Origin: Spirosoma sp. 48-14
Lineage (GTDB): Bacteria; Bacteroidota; Bacteroidia; Cytophagales; Spirosomataceae
Length of the DNA: 64,000 nt
Direction: 5' to 3'
NCBI RefSeq assembly: GCF_001898575.1
Contig: NZ_MKUD01000058.1
Span: 248,001 to 312,000, forward strand
How positions within the stretch are numbered: position 1 is the first letter of the stretch; every line of letters starts with the position of its first letter. The notes under the pieces are model-generated. The model did not search any database. It saw only the letters and a list, made by a program, of their open reading frames with translations, and was not told the DNA's origin. Below are positions 26,674 through 35,865 of this stretch, one piece after another. A program made the position numbers and the translations under genes.

Positions 26674-29600
26674 ATGGCTGAACCTACCCCTTCTAAACTA
26701 GAAACCTTTTTTGAGCAATTTTCAACTTTATCTAAACGAGCAGAAAAGCATTGGCCTCTTCCAGAACCAGATGACGATGATAATGATGAACGAATTGCGT
26801 ACGAATTTATTTTCATAAAAACAGAGGAAGACTTTTCATCTCTTAAACAAAATATAGCTAATAGTTTCAGAAAACTCAATAAACCCAAAAGTCAATTTAG
26901 CCCTCGATCATTTTTATCGCATGATATTCTAAATCAATTATCTACCAAAACAGAATACAATTTATTAGTTAATAGAATAACAGGTAAAATAAGCCCCTCA
27001 CCTGTTCAGCATAAATCAGTATACACGTTTTTACTTCTTGCTTATCAAACTACAGGTAATAATATATCAGTTAATGGAGCTTTAATACTTAATTACCTTA
27101 CTGACAGTAAAAGCATTCTTATTAAATCTATTTTAGTCAACTCTGATCTAGCTTATAAGGATCAACAAGATCTTGTTGAATCTATGCTTGCATATAAATA
27201 CAAACAAAGGGTTGATTCTAGCTCTAAAGATTTAAACGAAATAGTTATAAAGTATGGTGGATTAGCAGATTTTATCAGATCAGAATTAAATAAAAATAAA
27301 ATTAAAAATATACTCACCGGAATTTATCATGAAGCAAACGACCCAACGGCTGATAATGATAGTATTTTTAAAAATAAAAGATCAAGGGAAAAAGCAGCCG
27401 ATGTACTAGATGTATTCCATCATATCAATGCAAAACATATCAGGTTTGCATATAAAAAACCAGTAAATGGGTTTAGAAAAGATATTTTCCTTTTAACTTT
27501 CCCTGAATTATTGCCTAATAATACTAATCCACTTATGGTAGATATTAGGATAGTTACAGGGTTTATAGTTAATTATGCTAATACTCTACTACCGGCCGGT
27601 GCTTACTCAAGCTATGCAAATGATATTAAAATTACAAAAGATTCCAATTCGCAGTCAAATAATAAAAAAAACAATCTGCTGAAATTTGATACTTGCTTGC
27701 AGGGTGTTGAAATAAATGGCGAGAATTTAATTCTCGCCAATGCAGAATCTCTTATTAAGCACAGAAACTCTGAGTATTCAAATGAATTATATTTAAACAA
27801 TGTCCCTAGATTAGAAAGACCTAATTTTAGTTATAAACGCGCTGCTGTATGTTTTGAAATTGTAGTTGATGAAGATTATTTCGATCCGATTGGTATACGT
27901 TACGAAGACGATGTAACTCCAGTATCGAAAGCACAATTAAGTTGGTTTGGAAAAGTAATAGAGACAATAAAAGAAGAGTGGAAATTAGGCGAAGAGCCTA
28001 AGCCTATTCCTTTAAATTGTGTTATTTATCATTCTACAGAAACAGATCTATTTGCTTATAAATATCAAGGGGCTCCCCCATACTTCACAAAATATTTCAA
28101 TTTAGCTTTGGGTAATGATGTAACGATTCATCTTCCATCCCATTTTGAATTTACATCAGAAGGGCGACAGGAAACATATTATGTATTACCTACATCTGGC
28201 GAAGAAAAGCAAAATAAAATACAAAATAAAAATGCTTATAATACATTTATTCGAGACTTAGTCATGGAAGTACATTTGAGTTATACATACTTCCTTAATA
28301 GTAACATTCGCATTTGGCATTTAGTATTAACACCTATTGAACAAAAAGATAAAGTTAAGATAACTAATAATATAGAGCCAAATGAAGGAATATCTGAACT
28401 AGATATTATTAAGTTAATGAAGTTTTTCAGTGGTTCTCAAGAAAACGAAAGTGAGGATAAAAAGCGTAAAGTTCTTGAAGATATAACTTTTTCCCACAAC
28501 AATAAGCCTAACAAAACGTCTTTTAAAAAACCTAGTAGGAGAAAAATACTATTAATAGAGATTCTGCATCTTATCTCATTTACATGGTACTCGTTTGGAT
28601 ATTTAATTAGGCTACCAATAATCATTATACGGAAATCATATGACACTTTAAAATTTTTATATAAACAGAGCCTTTATAAAGACTCTGGCCTCTTCTTATA
28701 CTTCCAAAATTTTATCAAAAGTTCACTTTTATCATTTACAAAAATGCTATATTTAGTAACAATATTATTATTATCAATACTATATAAACCAATACTATTT
28801 TTACTCATATTTGCCCCCCTATATACGAAAAACCATGTATCAGGTTATCTAAAAAAAACTGTAATCTATAAATATTGGAAACATTTTAAAGCAGCTTTTG
28901 ACTATATAGTATACAATAAATACGACGAATATAATCTTATAAATTCCCCTCAGGGCAATTCACAAAAAAATCTTACAGAGAAATTGTCGTTGATAGATTT
29001 ATTGCAAAGCTTAACTGGAATAGATTATGTATTCCGCGAAGATCGCACAGATGATACTTTATTAAGATCAGAAGACCGAGTGCTTTCTCTAAGAAACATA
29101 CGTTCAGGAATTGTAGAAATTGATACTGGTGCTTTTGACGAGATTGAAGAAGACAATCTTTTGAGTTTTAATTTTAAAAGTTTTAATACATTCTATAATA
29201 TTAATGAAGAAGATTTACAAAAATACAATAATGAACAATTAGATAACTTATCTAAAGATCCCCGCGCTGGTTTGAACGAAATACAGTTGCGTGAACTTCA
29301 CGAAAGTTTAGTTAAGAAACAAATTAGAAATGAAGTAAAAAAATCTTACCTTAAATTATATAATAAGGAAAAAGAAGACACAGTATCTGGTGCATTGCTA
29401 GGTGCTGATGATGACAATAACCTTCCAGAAGCATTGAAGGAATATGCCAATTACGTATTTAAAGCTTACTGTGGCATATGTTTAGGTATTTTTGATTATG
29501 ACCGGATGGGCCTTGAGGAAATAGACGATACACTAATGCCTTTAGAAGAAAGCAAAACAGAACAGTCTTTTCAAGCATTGAATCGTGGGGTTCTCTCTAT

Positions 29601-30393
29601 GTTTGGTTATGAAGAGGATGTAATGAATACATTCTGGAAAACATTAGGCCTCAGTCCATACTTAATAATACCCAGCGCTGTTCTTGCCCAAAATGATTCT
29701 GTCTCTCTTGACGCAGAAAGACGGCTAGATTCACTACTGACTAATTTAAGAGAAGACAAATCAAGCTTAACAATTTCTGAACTAATTTCAAACAGGCACG
29801 AGATTGATGACTTACTTAATGATGATATCTTATCAAACGTTTTTCACTATAAAACAGAGAAAGGTATTTATCGACAAGGTATGGAATCACGTGGAATTGA
29901 TGAGCGAATAAAATCTGCCCGTGATAAATTAAGCCAGTTAGATAAAGAGATTGAACTAAAACAAGAAGAAAAGAATAGCAAATATCAAAAACGTACGCAA
30001 GCTTTATTAGCTGTTTTAGGCTTAATAAACTTCTATACTGTCATTAGAGACTTCTTCGTCGATGAGTTAGCCTACCCTTCAGACAAGGCAGAGAAAAAGA
30101 TAGATTTAAACGACGTAATGATTGATGAATGGTTAGTAGATTTTATTAATAAATATTTCCCTGACCAGGCCGTAGATAAATTGTCTTCATTATGGCATTC
30201 TTTGAAATCGATAACTGCAATCAATTCCCTGGGAATATCTCATCTGACATTTCTTATATTAATTATAAGTGCTATCATTTGGTTTTTAGTAACCCGTATT
30301 TTCGATCCTTCTAAATCTGGTGGAAGTAGATCATGGCAAAATCGAAAGAAACGACATCGTAAGCTTCCTAGGGTCCATGTACCTAGTGACTAG
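26674..30393 (+). CDS. Giant membrane protein with degenerate GNAT-like N-terminus
   Basis: A 1239-residue protein I cannot assign to a family. Residues 40-305 align with the whole preceding protein: YEFIFIKTEEDF (43-54) against YEIIWITKPEHL; FHHINAKHIRFAYKKP (248-263) against FFSRMGAKRINFNYIQP; then DIFLLTFPELLP. The acetyl-CoA loop is lost (AYKDQQDLVES at 160-170), so this copy is probably inactive or only binds. Residues 385-585 form an unfamiliar alpha/beta region. Hydrophobic segments lie at about 625-651 and 691-715. A long acidic region (800-1060) and a coiled coil (1076-1105) follow, then hydrophobic stretches at 1108-1122 and 1189-1209 and a basic tail. The DNA is strongly AT-rich. 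It probably sits in the inner membrane. Confidence 0.7.
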   Translation: MAEPTPSKLETFFEQFSTLSKRAEKHWPLPEPDDDDNDERIAYEFIFIKTEEDFSSLKQNIANSFRKLNKPKSQFSPRSFLSHDILNQLSTKTEYNLLVNRITGKISPSPVQHKSVYTFLLLAYQTTGNNISVNGALILNYLTDSKSILIKSILVNSDLAYKDQQDLVESMLAYKYKQRVDSSSKDLNEIVIKYGGLADFIRSELNKNKIKNILTGIYHEANDPTADNDSIFKNKRSREKAADVLDVFHHINAKHIRFAYKKPVNGFRKDIFLLTFPELLPNNTNPLMVDIRIVTGFIVNYANTLLPAGAYSSYANDIKITKDSNSQSNNKKNNLLKFDTCLQGVEINGENLILANAESLIKHRNSEYSNELYLNNVPRLERPNFSYKRAAVCFEIVVDEDYFDPIGIRYEDDVTPVSKAQLSWFGKVIETIKEEWKLGEEPKPIPLNCVIYHSTETDLFAYKYQGAPPYFTKYFNLALGNDVTIHLPSHFEFTSEGRQETYYVLPTSGEEKQNKIQNKNAYNTFIRDLVMEVHLSYTYFLNSNIRIWHLVLTPIEQKDKVKITNNIEPNEGISELDIIKLMKFFSGSQENESEDKKRKVLEDITFSHNNKPNKTSFKKPSRRKILLIEILHLISFTWYSFGYLIRLPIIIIRKSYDTLKFLYKQSLYKDSGLFLYFQNFIKSSLLSFTKMLYLVTILLLSILYKPILFLLIFAPLYTKNHVSGYLKKTVIYKYWKHFKAAFDYIVYNKYDEYNLINSPQGNSQKNLTEKLSLIDLLQSLTGIDYVFREDRTDDTLLRSEDRVLSLRNIRSGIVEIDTGAFDEIEEDNLLSFNFKSFNTFYNINEEDLQKYNNEQLDNLSKDPRAGLNEIQLRELHESLVKKQIRNEVKKSYLKLYNKEKEDTVSGALLGADDDNNLPEALKEYANYVFKAYCGICLGIFDYDRMGLEEIDDTLMPLEESKTEQSFQALNRGVLSMFGYEEDVMNTFWKTLGLSPYLIIPSAVLAQNDSVSLDAERRLDSLLTNLREDKSSLTISELISNRHEIDDLLNDDILSNVFHYKTEKGIYRQGMESRGIDERIKSARDKLSQLDKEIELKQEEKNSKYQKRTQALLAVLGLINFYTVIRDFFVDELAYPSDKAEKKIDLNDVMIDEWLVDFINKYFPDQAVDKLSSLWHSLKSITAINSLGISHLTFLILIISAIIWFLVTRIFDPSKSGGSRSWQNRKKRHRKLPRVHVPSD

Positions 30394-30417
30394 TGCTATA
30401 TCTATATACGAAACCGA

Positions 30418-30753
30418 TTATTCTTCGCTTTTACTAAACTCATAATCCCGCTCTACTTTGGCAATTCGAACTTTAAAAGCCTGAAACCATTTCTCACGCC
30501 CTAAATCACGGGCTAATGTGTGCTCAGCATTTTGCCGCCATTGGCTTATAGCTTCTAGAGTGTCCCAATAGGATATGGTTAGTTCTATTTCACTAGCCCC
30601 ATATTCCAATCCAAGAAAACCGGGCTGCTGGCTGGCCAACTCGACCATTTTGCCCCCCATTGCTTCATATCCTTCCAGATCAGCAGATGGGACTATAGTG
30701 AACACAACCACATAATAAGGTGGTTCTGGCGTTTGAGCAATAAAAGGGTTCAT
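30418..30753 (-). CDS. Antibiotic biosynthesis monooxygenase (ABM) domain protein
   Basis: A 111-residue protein with the ABM ferredoxin-like fold pattern: VVVFTIVPSADLEGYEAMGGKMVELASQQPGFLGLEY, then SYWDTLEAISQWRQNAEHTLARDLGREKWF. The family includes small monooxygenases and heme-degrading enzymes, and also proteins without known activity. It lies 28 bases after the amine oxidase gene on the same strand and is probably co-transcribed. It converges on the giant gene and marks the right edge of the island. Confidence 0.85.
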   Translation of the reverse strand: MNPFIAQTPEPPYYVVVFTIVPSADLEGYEAMGGKMVELASQQPGFLGLEYGASEIELTISYWDTLEAISQWRQNAEHTLARDLGREKWFQAFKVRIAKVERDYEFSKSEE

Positions 30754-30781
30754 AACAGCAAATAGATATATAGCGACCTGA

Positions 30782-32311
30782 CTAGTTTTTAGTTACTTGT
30801 TGGATGCCAGTATGTAAAGCGAATTTTTTGATAATTTCTTCTGCCGCTTTTCGGCCCGTTTCGGCAGCACCATTCATGAAGCCCTGGAAGTTTTCGCTGC
30901 AATGTTCTCCCGCAAAAAATAGATTGCCAACGGGTTGTGCTTCGGCCTGTCCGATTCCCGAAGCCTGGCCAACCTTATAACAGGCATATGCTCCGCGCGT
31001 CAACGGATTTTGATTCCAATTATATAAATTCTTCCGCCCATTGGCAGCCTGCTTCATACCGGGGAAAACTTTATTGCATTCTTCCAGATACTTATCGTAC
31101 TGCCCTATTTCCAGATTTTCCCCCTTATCAGCTCCTAAAAAAAGGCTATATCCACCTGGGCCAGTGTTGTTGTGCTGCATCTGGCTGCTATCCCAGCCAT
31201 TATGAATTTGATCACTTAGTACATAGCCCGTATATCCCTGCCCCCGCCACAATCGGTCATTTACACCAATAAAAAGTTTCGATTGCATGCCATAACCCAG
31301 TTGCTTAATGCATCGACGTTTTCGATCCGGTAGATCAACCGTTATTTCCACGTCACGTAGCACCGAAAAAGGCAATGTGATAATGACTGCATCAACAGAA
31401 CTCTCCTGACCATTCTCAAAAGAAAGTTTATACCCATCTCCATTTGGGCTAATACGCTTAATATGGTGACCAGTCTTGATATCACTTTTCAGTCGCTTTC
31501 GGATTTCAGAAGGTATTTTTTGGTTACCGCCCGATACTTTAAAGCGTTCATCGCTATCACCATATATCTCAAAACCTTTCGAGGTATCTGTATTCAGGGA
31601 TACTAATAAATTTAGGCTCGACTGCTCACCGGATGGAATTCCTAATTCACTAGTAAATGATGTAGTTAGTATATCGTATAACCAACCCGACATACCAATT
31701 CCATGCAGGTATTCATCGATTGATTTATTATCCAGTTCAATTACTTTAGGATCTTTAGCACTCATTGACTTAGGTAAGGCTTTGACATCTTTCTGCATAC
31801 GAGGTGCATAATGCTGAAACTCCCTGATGATTTCTTGCTCACTGATCCGACGCCCCTTGAAGAAATAGTCAATCCCTATCAGATTTTTTTCGGACGGCCC
31901 TTTCATATCCAGCTTAGTCAACTTAAACTCATTACAGAACGTTAAAATGTCACGATGAGTCGAGTCGATAAATTCTCCGCCTAGTTCAGTTGTAATACCA
32001 TCTGCAACCAGACCACTTGCAGACATTACACGTCCGCCTACTCGATCCGAAGCCTCATAAATCTCTGGTATTACACCTACTTTTTCCAGGTAGTAAGCTG
32101 AGGTCAATCCTGCCAAGCCAGCACCTATGACAGCGATACGGGGAGTAGTTTGCGAAGACTTAGCTCGGCATTGGGCTAACAGCGGTAAAGTACTCCCAAC
32201 GAATAGCGCCTGAGTTGTTTGCTGAATAAAATTACGACGTGAAAGCGTCTGGACTTCTTTAAATAATGAGACTGGCTTCAGTAGGTTAATGATATGTGGT
32301 ATTCGAGACAT
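30782..32311 (-). CDS. Flavin amine oxidase, Tat-exported, probable lipoprotein
   Basis: A 509-residue FAD-dependent amine oxidase. The N-terminus has a twin-arginine motif (SRRNFIQ at about 24-30), a hydrophobic stretch and LLAQC. It may therefore be exported folded and anchored as a lipoprotein. The FAD fold has IAVIGAGLAGLTSAYYLEK and YEASDRVGGRV, and the C-terminal FAD clamp is FFAGEHCSENFQGFMNGAAETGRKAAEEI. It may oxidise an amino acid or polyamine. The neighbouring ABM protein could handle the product; that link is an inference. Confidence 0.93.
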   Translation of the reverse strand: MSRIPHIINLLKPVSLFKEVQTLSRRNFIQQTTQALFVGSTLPLLAQCRAKSSQTTPRIAVIGAGLAGLTSAYYLEKVGVIPEIYEASDRVGGRVMSASGLVADGITTELGGEFIDSTHRDILTFCNEFKLTKLDMKGPSEKNLIGIDYFFKGRRISEQEIIREFQHYAPRMQKDVKALPKSMSAKDPKVIELDNKSIDEYLHGIGMSGWLYDILTTSFTSELGIPSGEQSSLNLLVSLNTDTSKGFEIYGDSDERFKVSGGNQKIPSEIRKRLKSDIKTGHHIKRISPNGDGYKLSFENGQESSVDAVIITLPFSVLRDVEITVDLPDRKRRCIKQLGYGMQSKLFIGVNDRLWRGQGYTGYVLSDQIHNGWDSSQMQHNNTGPGGYSLFLGADKGENLEIGQYDKYLEECNKVFPGMKQAANGRKNLYNWNQNPLTRGAYACYKVGQASGIGQAEAQPVGNLFFAGEHCSENFQGFMNGAAETGRKAAEEIIKKFALHTGIQQVTKN

Positions 32312-32579
32312 GGATACAAGCTTATGGTGGATTGGTAAATTTGTGACAGTATTCAGTAGTCCGTGAAATATAAGTTATCTTCTAGGTAAAGAAAAGCATT
32401 TATAGGAGGAATTCTAAAAATTCACTTTTCGTGGAAATACTCCCAAATCAAAAATTATTCGCAGCTCACAGTTGTGGCTAGCTGCTATTTTTAAAAACCG
32501 AATAACAAAAAACAGAGCTATACTGTATGCTGTTACTTGCCTGTTTTTTAGTTTTAACGTGCAATCGTTTAACAATCTG

Positions 32580-33983
32580 ATGCTCCTCTTTTTTATTGTC
32601 CTTTACCTGTTGTCTAATGTCGCTATTGGGGCGTGGGCGGCCCGGCGCGTAACCAACTCACAAGATTTTATCCTGGCAGGCCGCCGACTACCTTTAGCTT
32701 TGGCAACATCGGTAACCTTTGCTACCTGGTTTGGTTCTGAAACCATTATGGGTGCTCCAGCCATGTTCGTAGAGGGTGGTTTTTTGGCCGTAATTGAAGA
32801 GCCTTTTGGATCAGCGCTATGTCTGTTTCTGGTCGGTGCTTTATTTGCCCGACCACTGTATAGGCTCAATATCACCACATTCTCCGATTACTTCCGAATC
32901 CGATTTGGCAGGGCGGCCGAATTACTATCGGCTATTATGGTTATACCTTCTTATTTCAGTTGGATTTCGGCACAATTAGTGGCTATCGGTATTGTTCTTA
33001 ATGTGGTAACCGATGTCCCCCGGGAATACTGTATCATCGCTAGTGCAATTGTTGTGATGATCTATACACTGCTGGGCGGTATGTGGTCCATATCCATTAC
33101 CGATTTCTTCCATAATCTTATTATCATTTTGGCATTAGCTGCGTTAGGCTTTATCCTTTGGGATCAGATCAAGGGCTGGGATCAGATTAGAAAGAGCACA
33201 CCTTCTGGTTTCTTTCGGTTTTTACCTGCTTCAACTACGAAAGACTGGCTAGCTTATATCGCAGCGTGGATTACCGTTGGCTTAGGCTCTATCCCCCAAC
33301 AAGATGTCTTTCAGCGCGTTATGGCGGCCAAAAACGAAAAGGTAGCCGTACGAGCGTCTTTGTTGGCTTCGAGTATGTACGTTACTATCGCTATGTTACC
33401 TTTATTCATTGCTCTAAGCGCCAAGCTGGTCCACCTTGATTTACCCAAGGATAACCAACTCATCATTCCCAATATGGTCATACAGCATGGTAGCCTACCC
33501 CTACAGGTATTATTTTTCGGGGCTATTATTTCAGCTATTTTAAGTGTATCGAGTGGGGCTATTCTTGCTCCTGCAACTGTATTTGGCGAGAATATTATCA
33601 AATTCTTTTATCCGACGATCAGCGATAAAGCGCTACTGAAAACTATTCGTTGGGCCATTGTGGTTATCACCTGCATTTGCGTACTCATGAGTACAATACG
33701 TGATACCAATATTTTTGATCTTGTTGGTGAGTCTTCAGCGTTTAGTCTGGTATCGTTGTTTGTGCCGTTAGCGGCCGGTATTTACTGGAAACGAGCTAAT
33801 CTTGTCGGTTGTATATCCTCAATGACGGTAGGTCTTTTGGTTTGGTTAACGAACGTATGGCAGGGCAGTGATTACCCGCCTATTTTATGGGGTTTACTAG
33901 CCAGCACACTTGGTATGATCGCCGGAAGCTTGTTGAGTACGCCATCTGCTGTTACACATCAAGCAACCGCCGATGGTAATTGA
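32580..33983 (+). CDS. Sodium/solute symporter (SSS family)
   Basis: An inner-membrane symporter of 467 residues from ATG 32580 (MLLFFIVLYLLSNVAIGAWAARRV). The frame is open to a TTG at 32472, but that extension is not family-like. The SSS pattern shows in NSQDFILAGRRLPLALATSVTFATWFGSETIMG, LGSIPQQDVFQRVMAAKNE and ISAILSVSSGAILAPATVFGEN. About 13 hydrophobic segments are visible. It is divergent from the amine oxidase, so an amine or amino acid is one guess for the substrate. Its end overlaps the convergent DinB gene by 32 bases. Confidence 0.9.
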   Translation: MLLFFIVLYLLSNVAIGAWAARRVTNSQDFILAGRRLPLALATSVTFATWFGSETIMGAPAMFVEGGFLAVIEEPFGSALCLFLVGALFARPLYRLNITTFSDYFRIRFGRAAELLSAIMVIPSYFSWISAQLVAIGIVLNVVTDVPREYCIIASAIVVMIYTLLGGMWSISITDFFHNLIIILALAALGFILWDQIKGWDQIRKSTPSGFFRFLPASTTKDWLAYIAAWITVGLGSIPQQDVFQRVMAAKNEKVAVRASLLASSMYVTIAMLPLFIALSAKLVHLDLPKDNQLIIPNMVIQHGSLPLQVLFFGAIISAILSVSSGAILAPATVFGENIIKFFYPTISDKALLKTIRWAIVVITCICVLMSTIRDTNIFDLVGESSAFSLVSLFVPLAAGIYWKRANLVGCISSMTVGLLVWLTNVWQGSDYPPILWGLLASTLGMIAGSLLSTPSAVTHQATADGN

Positions 33984-34398
33984 TTTGGCCGAGATGATAG
34001 GTAAGGTGAGTGGTTAAGTGAACCAGAAAGTATTCAGTGGACGTGGGTTTATCGAAAACCAGCATAGGGTACTCTTCGGCAAGTTGTTCTTCTGTTACCT
34101 TCGTAAGTCCTTCCTCAACGACGGCCCTAGTTTCGTCTATTTTCGCCAGCAGTTCCGTACGAGGTATGTCTTTGAGGGAAAATTCAAGATCACGCTGGCG
34201 GACGTAGCCCGTTTTGCCGAACTCAGCGCCGATGTAGGTATTCAGATTACCAATTAGATGCAGGCACAGATTACCCGCCGAATTGGCAATATTTTTGTCA
34301 ACTATCCAAAGGTTTCGCTCGTCTTTATATGCGCTGATTTCCTGCCTAAGTTTAGCCAGATCACGCTGAAATAGGGTGTTTAAAACCTCCAGAAGCAT
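33952..34398 (-). CDS. DinB-like protein
   Basis: A four-helix DinB/DUF1572-type protein of 148 residues from ATG 34398 (MLLEVLNTLFQRDLAKLRQEI). A start at 34449 is also open but would overlap the NUDIX gene. Metal-ligand histidines are in NLCLHLIGNLNTYIG and in HLTTHLTYHLGQINYHRRLL near the end, as in bacillithiol/DinB-fold thiol transferases. The reaction is unknown. It lies directly after the NUDIX gene, probably co-transcribed. Confidence 0.85.
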   Translation of the reverse strand: MLLEVLNTLFQRDLAKLRQEISAYKDERNLWIVDKNIANSAGNLCLHLIGNLNTYIGAEFGKTGYVRQRDLEFSLKDIPRTELLAKIDETRAVVEEGLTKVTEEQLAEEYPMLVFDKPTSTEYFLVHLTTHLTYHLGQINYHRRLLDV

Positions 34399-34426
34399 AG
34401 CGTAGTGATTTATAGTCTTTAGAGAA

Positions 34427-34879
34427 TCAACCAAAGTACTGCTGTTCAATCCGTCCTACATAGCCCAAATCTACAGCGCGCTCAAACCATTGCTGAAGCT
34501 GCTTTCCGACGTTTGGATATAAATTAAGCATATGTAGCTCAGCAATAGGTCTCCAGACCAATTCAAGTGCGGTGGTTTCAGCAGGATTCAAGGCAGGGAT
34601 ACCCTGAAGATTTTGACCAGCAAAAACGACATGCAATACATCGTCGTTACGTTGGGAAAGGAGCATTTCACCTGCCAGAACCATTTCACCAACGTCGACC
34701 GAAACGCCTAGTTCTTCCTGAATTTCCCGGATAATTGTTTCTGGTAACGTTTCATTGCGGTCGGGGCTGCCACCGGGCAAAGCAAATACATCATGTCCTC
34801 CATAGGAGTAACGCATGAACAATACCTCGGTCTGATTGGCATTCTGCCGCCAGATTAGTGCGGATGGACGAACTTTCAT
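34427..34879 (-). CDS. NUDIX hydrolase
   Basis: A 150-residue hydrolase of nucleoside-diphosphate-linked compounds. The NUDIX box is complete: Gly37-x5-Glu43-x7-Arg51-Glu52-x2-Glu55-Glu56-x-Gly58. The substrate is not evident. It precedes the DinB-like gene on the same strand. Confidence 0.93.
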   Translation of the reverse strand: MKVRPSALIWRQNANQTEVLFMRYSYGGHDVFALPGGSPDRNETLPETIIREIQEELGVSVDVGEMVLAGEMLLSQRNDDVLHVVFAGQNLQGIPALNPAETTALELVWRPIAELHMLNLYPNVGKQLQQWFERAVDLGYVGRIEQQYFG

Positions 34880-34947
34880 GCCGCCAACTTAAACAAAGCG
34901 GTCGTCTTTCCCAATTTATCGCTGGAAAAGACGACCGTAAAAAATTA

Positions 34948-35027
34948 GTCAAGTGTGGTCAGGTACTGTCAAGAGTCGCTTAGTAAAATTCTTGACCACT
35001 CTTGACAATTATCTGACAATCCTTGAC
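34948..35027. repeat. Helically phased GTCAA/TTGAC array forming an imperfect inverted repeat
   Basis: GTCAA, GTCAG, GTCAA begin at 34948, 34958 and 34968, exactly 10 bases apart. The complement TTGAC-type sites lie at about 34992, 35002, 35013 and 35023. The two halves pair as a long imperfect stem around CGCTTAGTAAAATT. It lies after the dps stop and before the NUDIX start (both on the minus strand). It may be a protein-binding array, a terminator hairpin, or both. Confidence 0.6.
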
Positions 35028-35036
35028 CCTTGATAG

Positions 35037-35543
35037 TTAAATCAAATCCCGGCTAGTTTCGAATAGGAACCAGGTGCGTCGTTCAGTTTCATCGATGAAA
35101 TTTTCGAGTAAGCTGGCCGTAGCTACATCTTCCGCATCATCAGCAATCTGGTGCGCATCGCGCATATTTTTAGCCATTTTCCGATTTTCTTCTTCGAGGT
35201 CTTTCAGCATATCGATTGGCTTCACAAAGTCTTCGTCGTTGTCTTTCACCCGCTGCAACTGCGCGATATGCGCCACCGAACGGATGGTATTCGCCCCAAT
35301 TTTCCGAACTCGTTCGGCCAATGGATCGATGGTCGCAAAAATCTGATCAGCCTGTTCATCAAGCAGCAGATGGTAGTCGCGGAAATGGCGACCCGATACG
35401 TGCCAGTGATAATTTTTGGTTTTGATATAAAGGGCAAACGCATCAGCAACCAGCCGATTCAACGCTTCAGCCACTTTTTCCCGCCCTTTCTCTTTTAAAT
35501 CGGAAGGGGTGTCCAGTTCTTCAATTTGATTGATAGCTTTCAT
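35037..35543 (-). CDS. dps: Dps-family ferritin
   Basis: A DNA-protecting mini-ferritin that oxidises and stores iron. The 168-residue protein starts MKAINQIEELDTPSDL (ATG 35543); further in-frame codons upstream do not look coding. The ferroxidase pattern is KNYHWHVSGRHFRDYHLLLDEQADQIF with His46, His58 and Asp62. DNIDPLAER is replaced by TIDPLAERVRKIG. It would assemble into a 12-subunit shell in the cytoplasm during stress or stationary phase. Confidence 0.94.
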   Translation of the reverse strand: MKAINQIEELDTPSDLKEKGREKVAEALNRLVADAFALYIKTKNYHWHVSGRHFRDYHLLLDEQADQIFATIDPLAERVRKIGANTIRSVAHIAQLQRVKDNDEDFVKPIDMLKDLEEENRKMAKNMRDAHQIADDAEDVATASLLENFIDETERRTWFLFETSRDLI

Positions 35544-35648
35544 GAATGATATGCGGTTTTGGACAAACATCTGTTTTCTGGACAACCTCAATCTACTCCC
35601 CATTGTTTGCCCCAATGAGCAGAACCTCCCAACCTAATCCGCTGTTAC

Positions 35649-35656
35649 TATATTTG
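35649..35656 (+). promoter_or_regulatory. -7 element of the toxin-antitoxin pair
   Basis: TATATTTG matches TAnnTTTG 10 bases before the first possible antitoxin start. The mRNA leader would be only a few bases. No -33 box is clear. Confidence 0.4.
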
Positions 35657-35666
35657 TAAAAATGCG

Positions 35667-35864
35667 ATGGCTATGACAACAACGGAGAAAAAGCAACTGC
35701 TTATCGAAAAAGTACAGCAAATTCCAGAGAGCTATTATGACGATATCAATCAGTTACTTGACACGATTCTGGCGGATCAGGAAATTCATCGACGTAAACG
35801 CTTTGAGCAATTACTCACCGAAACCTCAACGAAGTATAAAGCCGTTTGGGAAGCTTTAGCCTGA
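35667..35864 (+). CDS. Probable antitoxin of the Doc-type toxin
   Basis: A 65-residue, mostly helical, charged protein (TTEKKQLLIEKVQQIPESYYDDINQLLDTILA). The ATG at 35673 is an alternative start. The stop codon is one base before the toxin ATG, the tight order of a type II pair. The C-terminal half (RRKRFEQLLTETSTKYKAVWEALA) would be the toxin-wrapping part. It is assigned from position and size, not from a family motif. Confidence 0.75.
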   Translation: MAMTTTEKKQLLIEKVQQIPESYYDDINQLLDTILADQEIHRRKRFEQLLTETSTKYKAVWEALA

Positions 35865-35865
35865 C

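Noticed and set aside
23363..30417. Attachment sites or an integrase flanking the AT-rich island
   Set aside because: No integrase, transposase, tRNA end or flanking direct repeat was seen, so no mobile element is called.
32403..32409. An AGGAGGA sequence before the second symporter gene
   Set aside because: No start codon follows at a workable distance, so it is not taken as a ribosome-binding site.
34948..35027. Reading the GTCAA array as a CRISPR or iteron origin
   Set aside because: Units are 10 bases long without spacers, and there is no cas or replication gene nearby.
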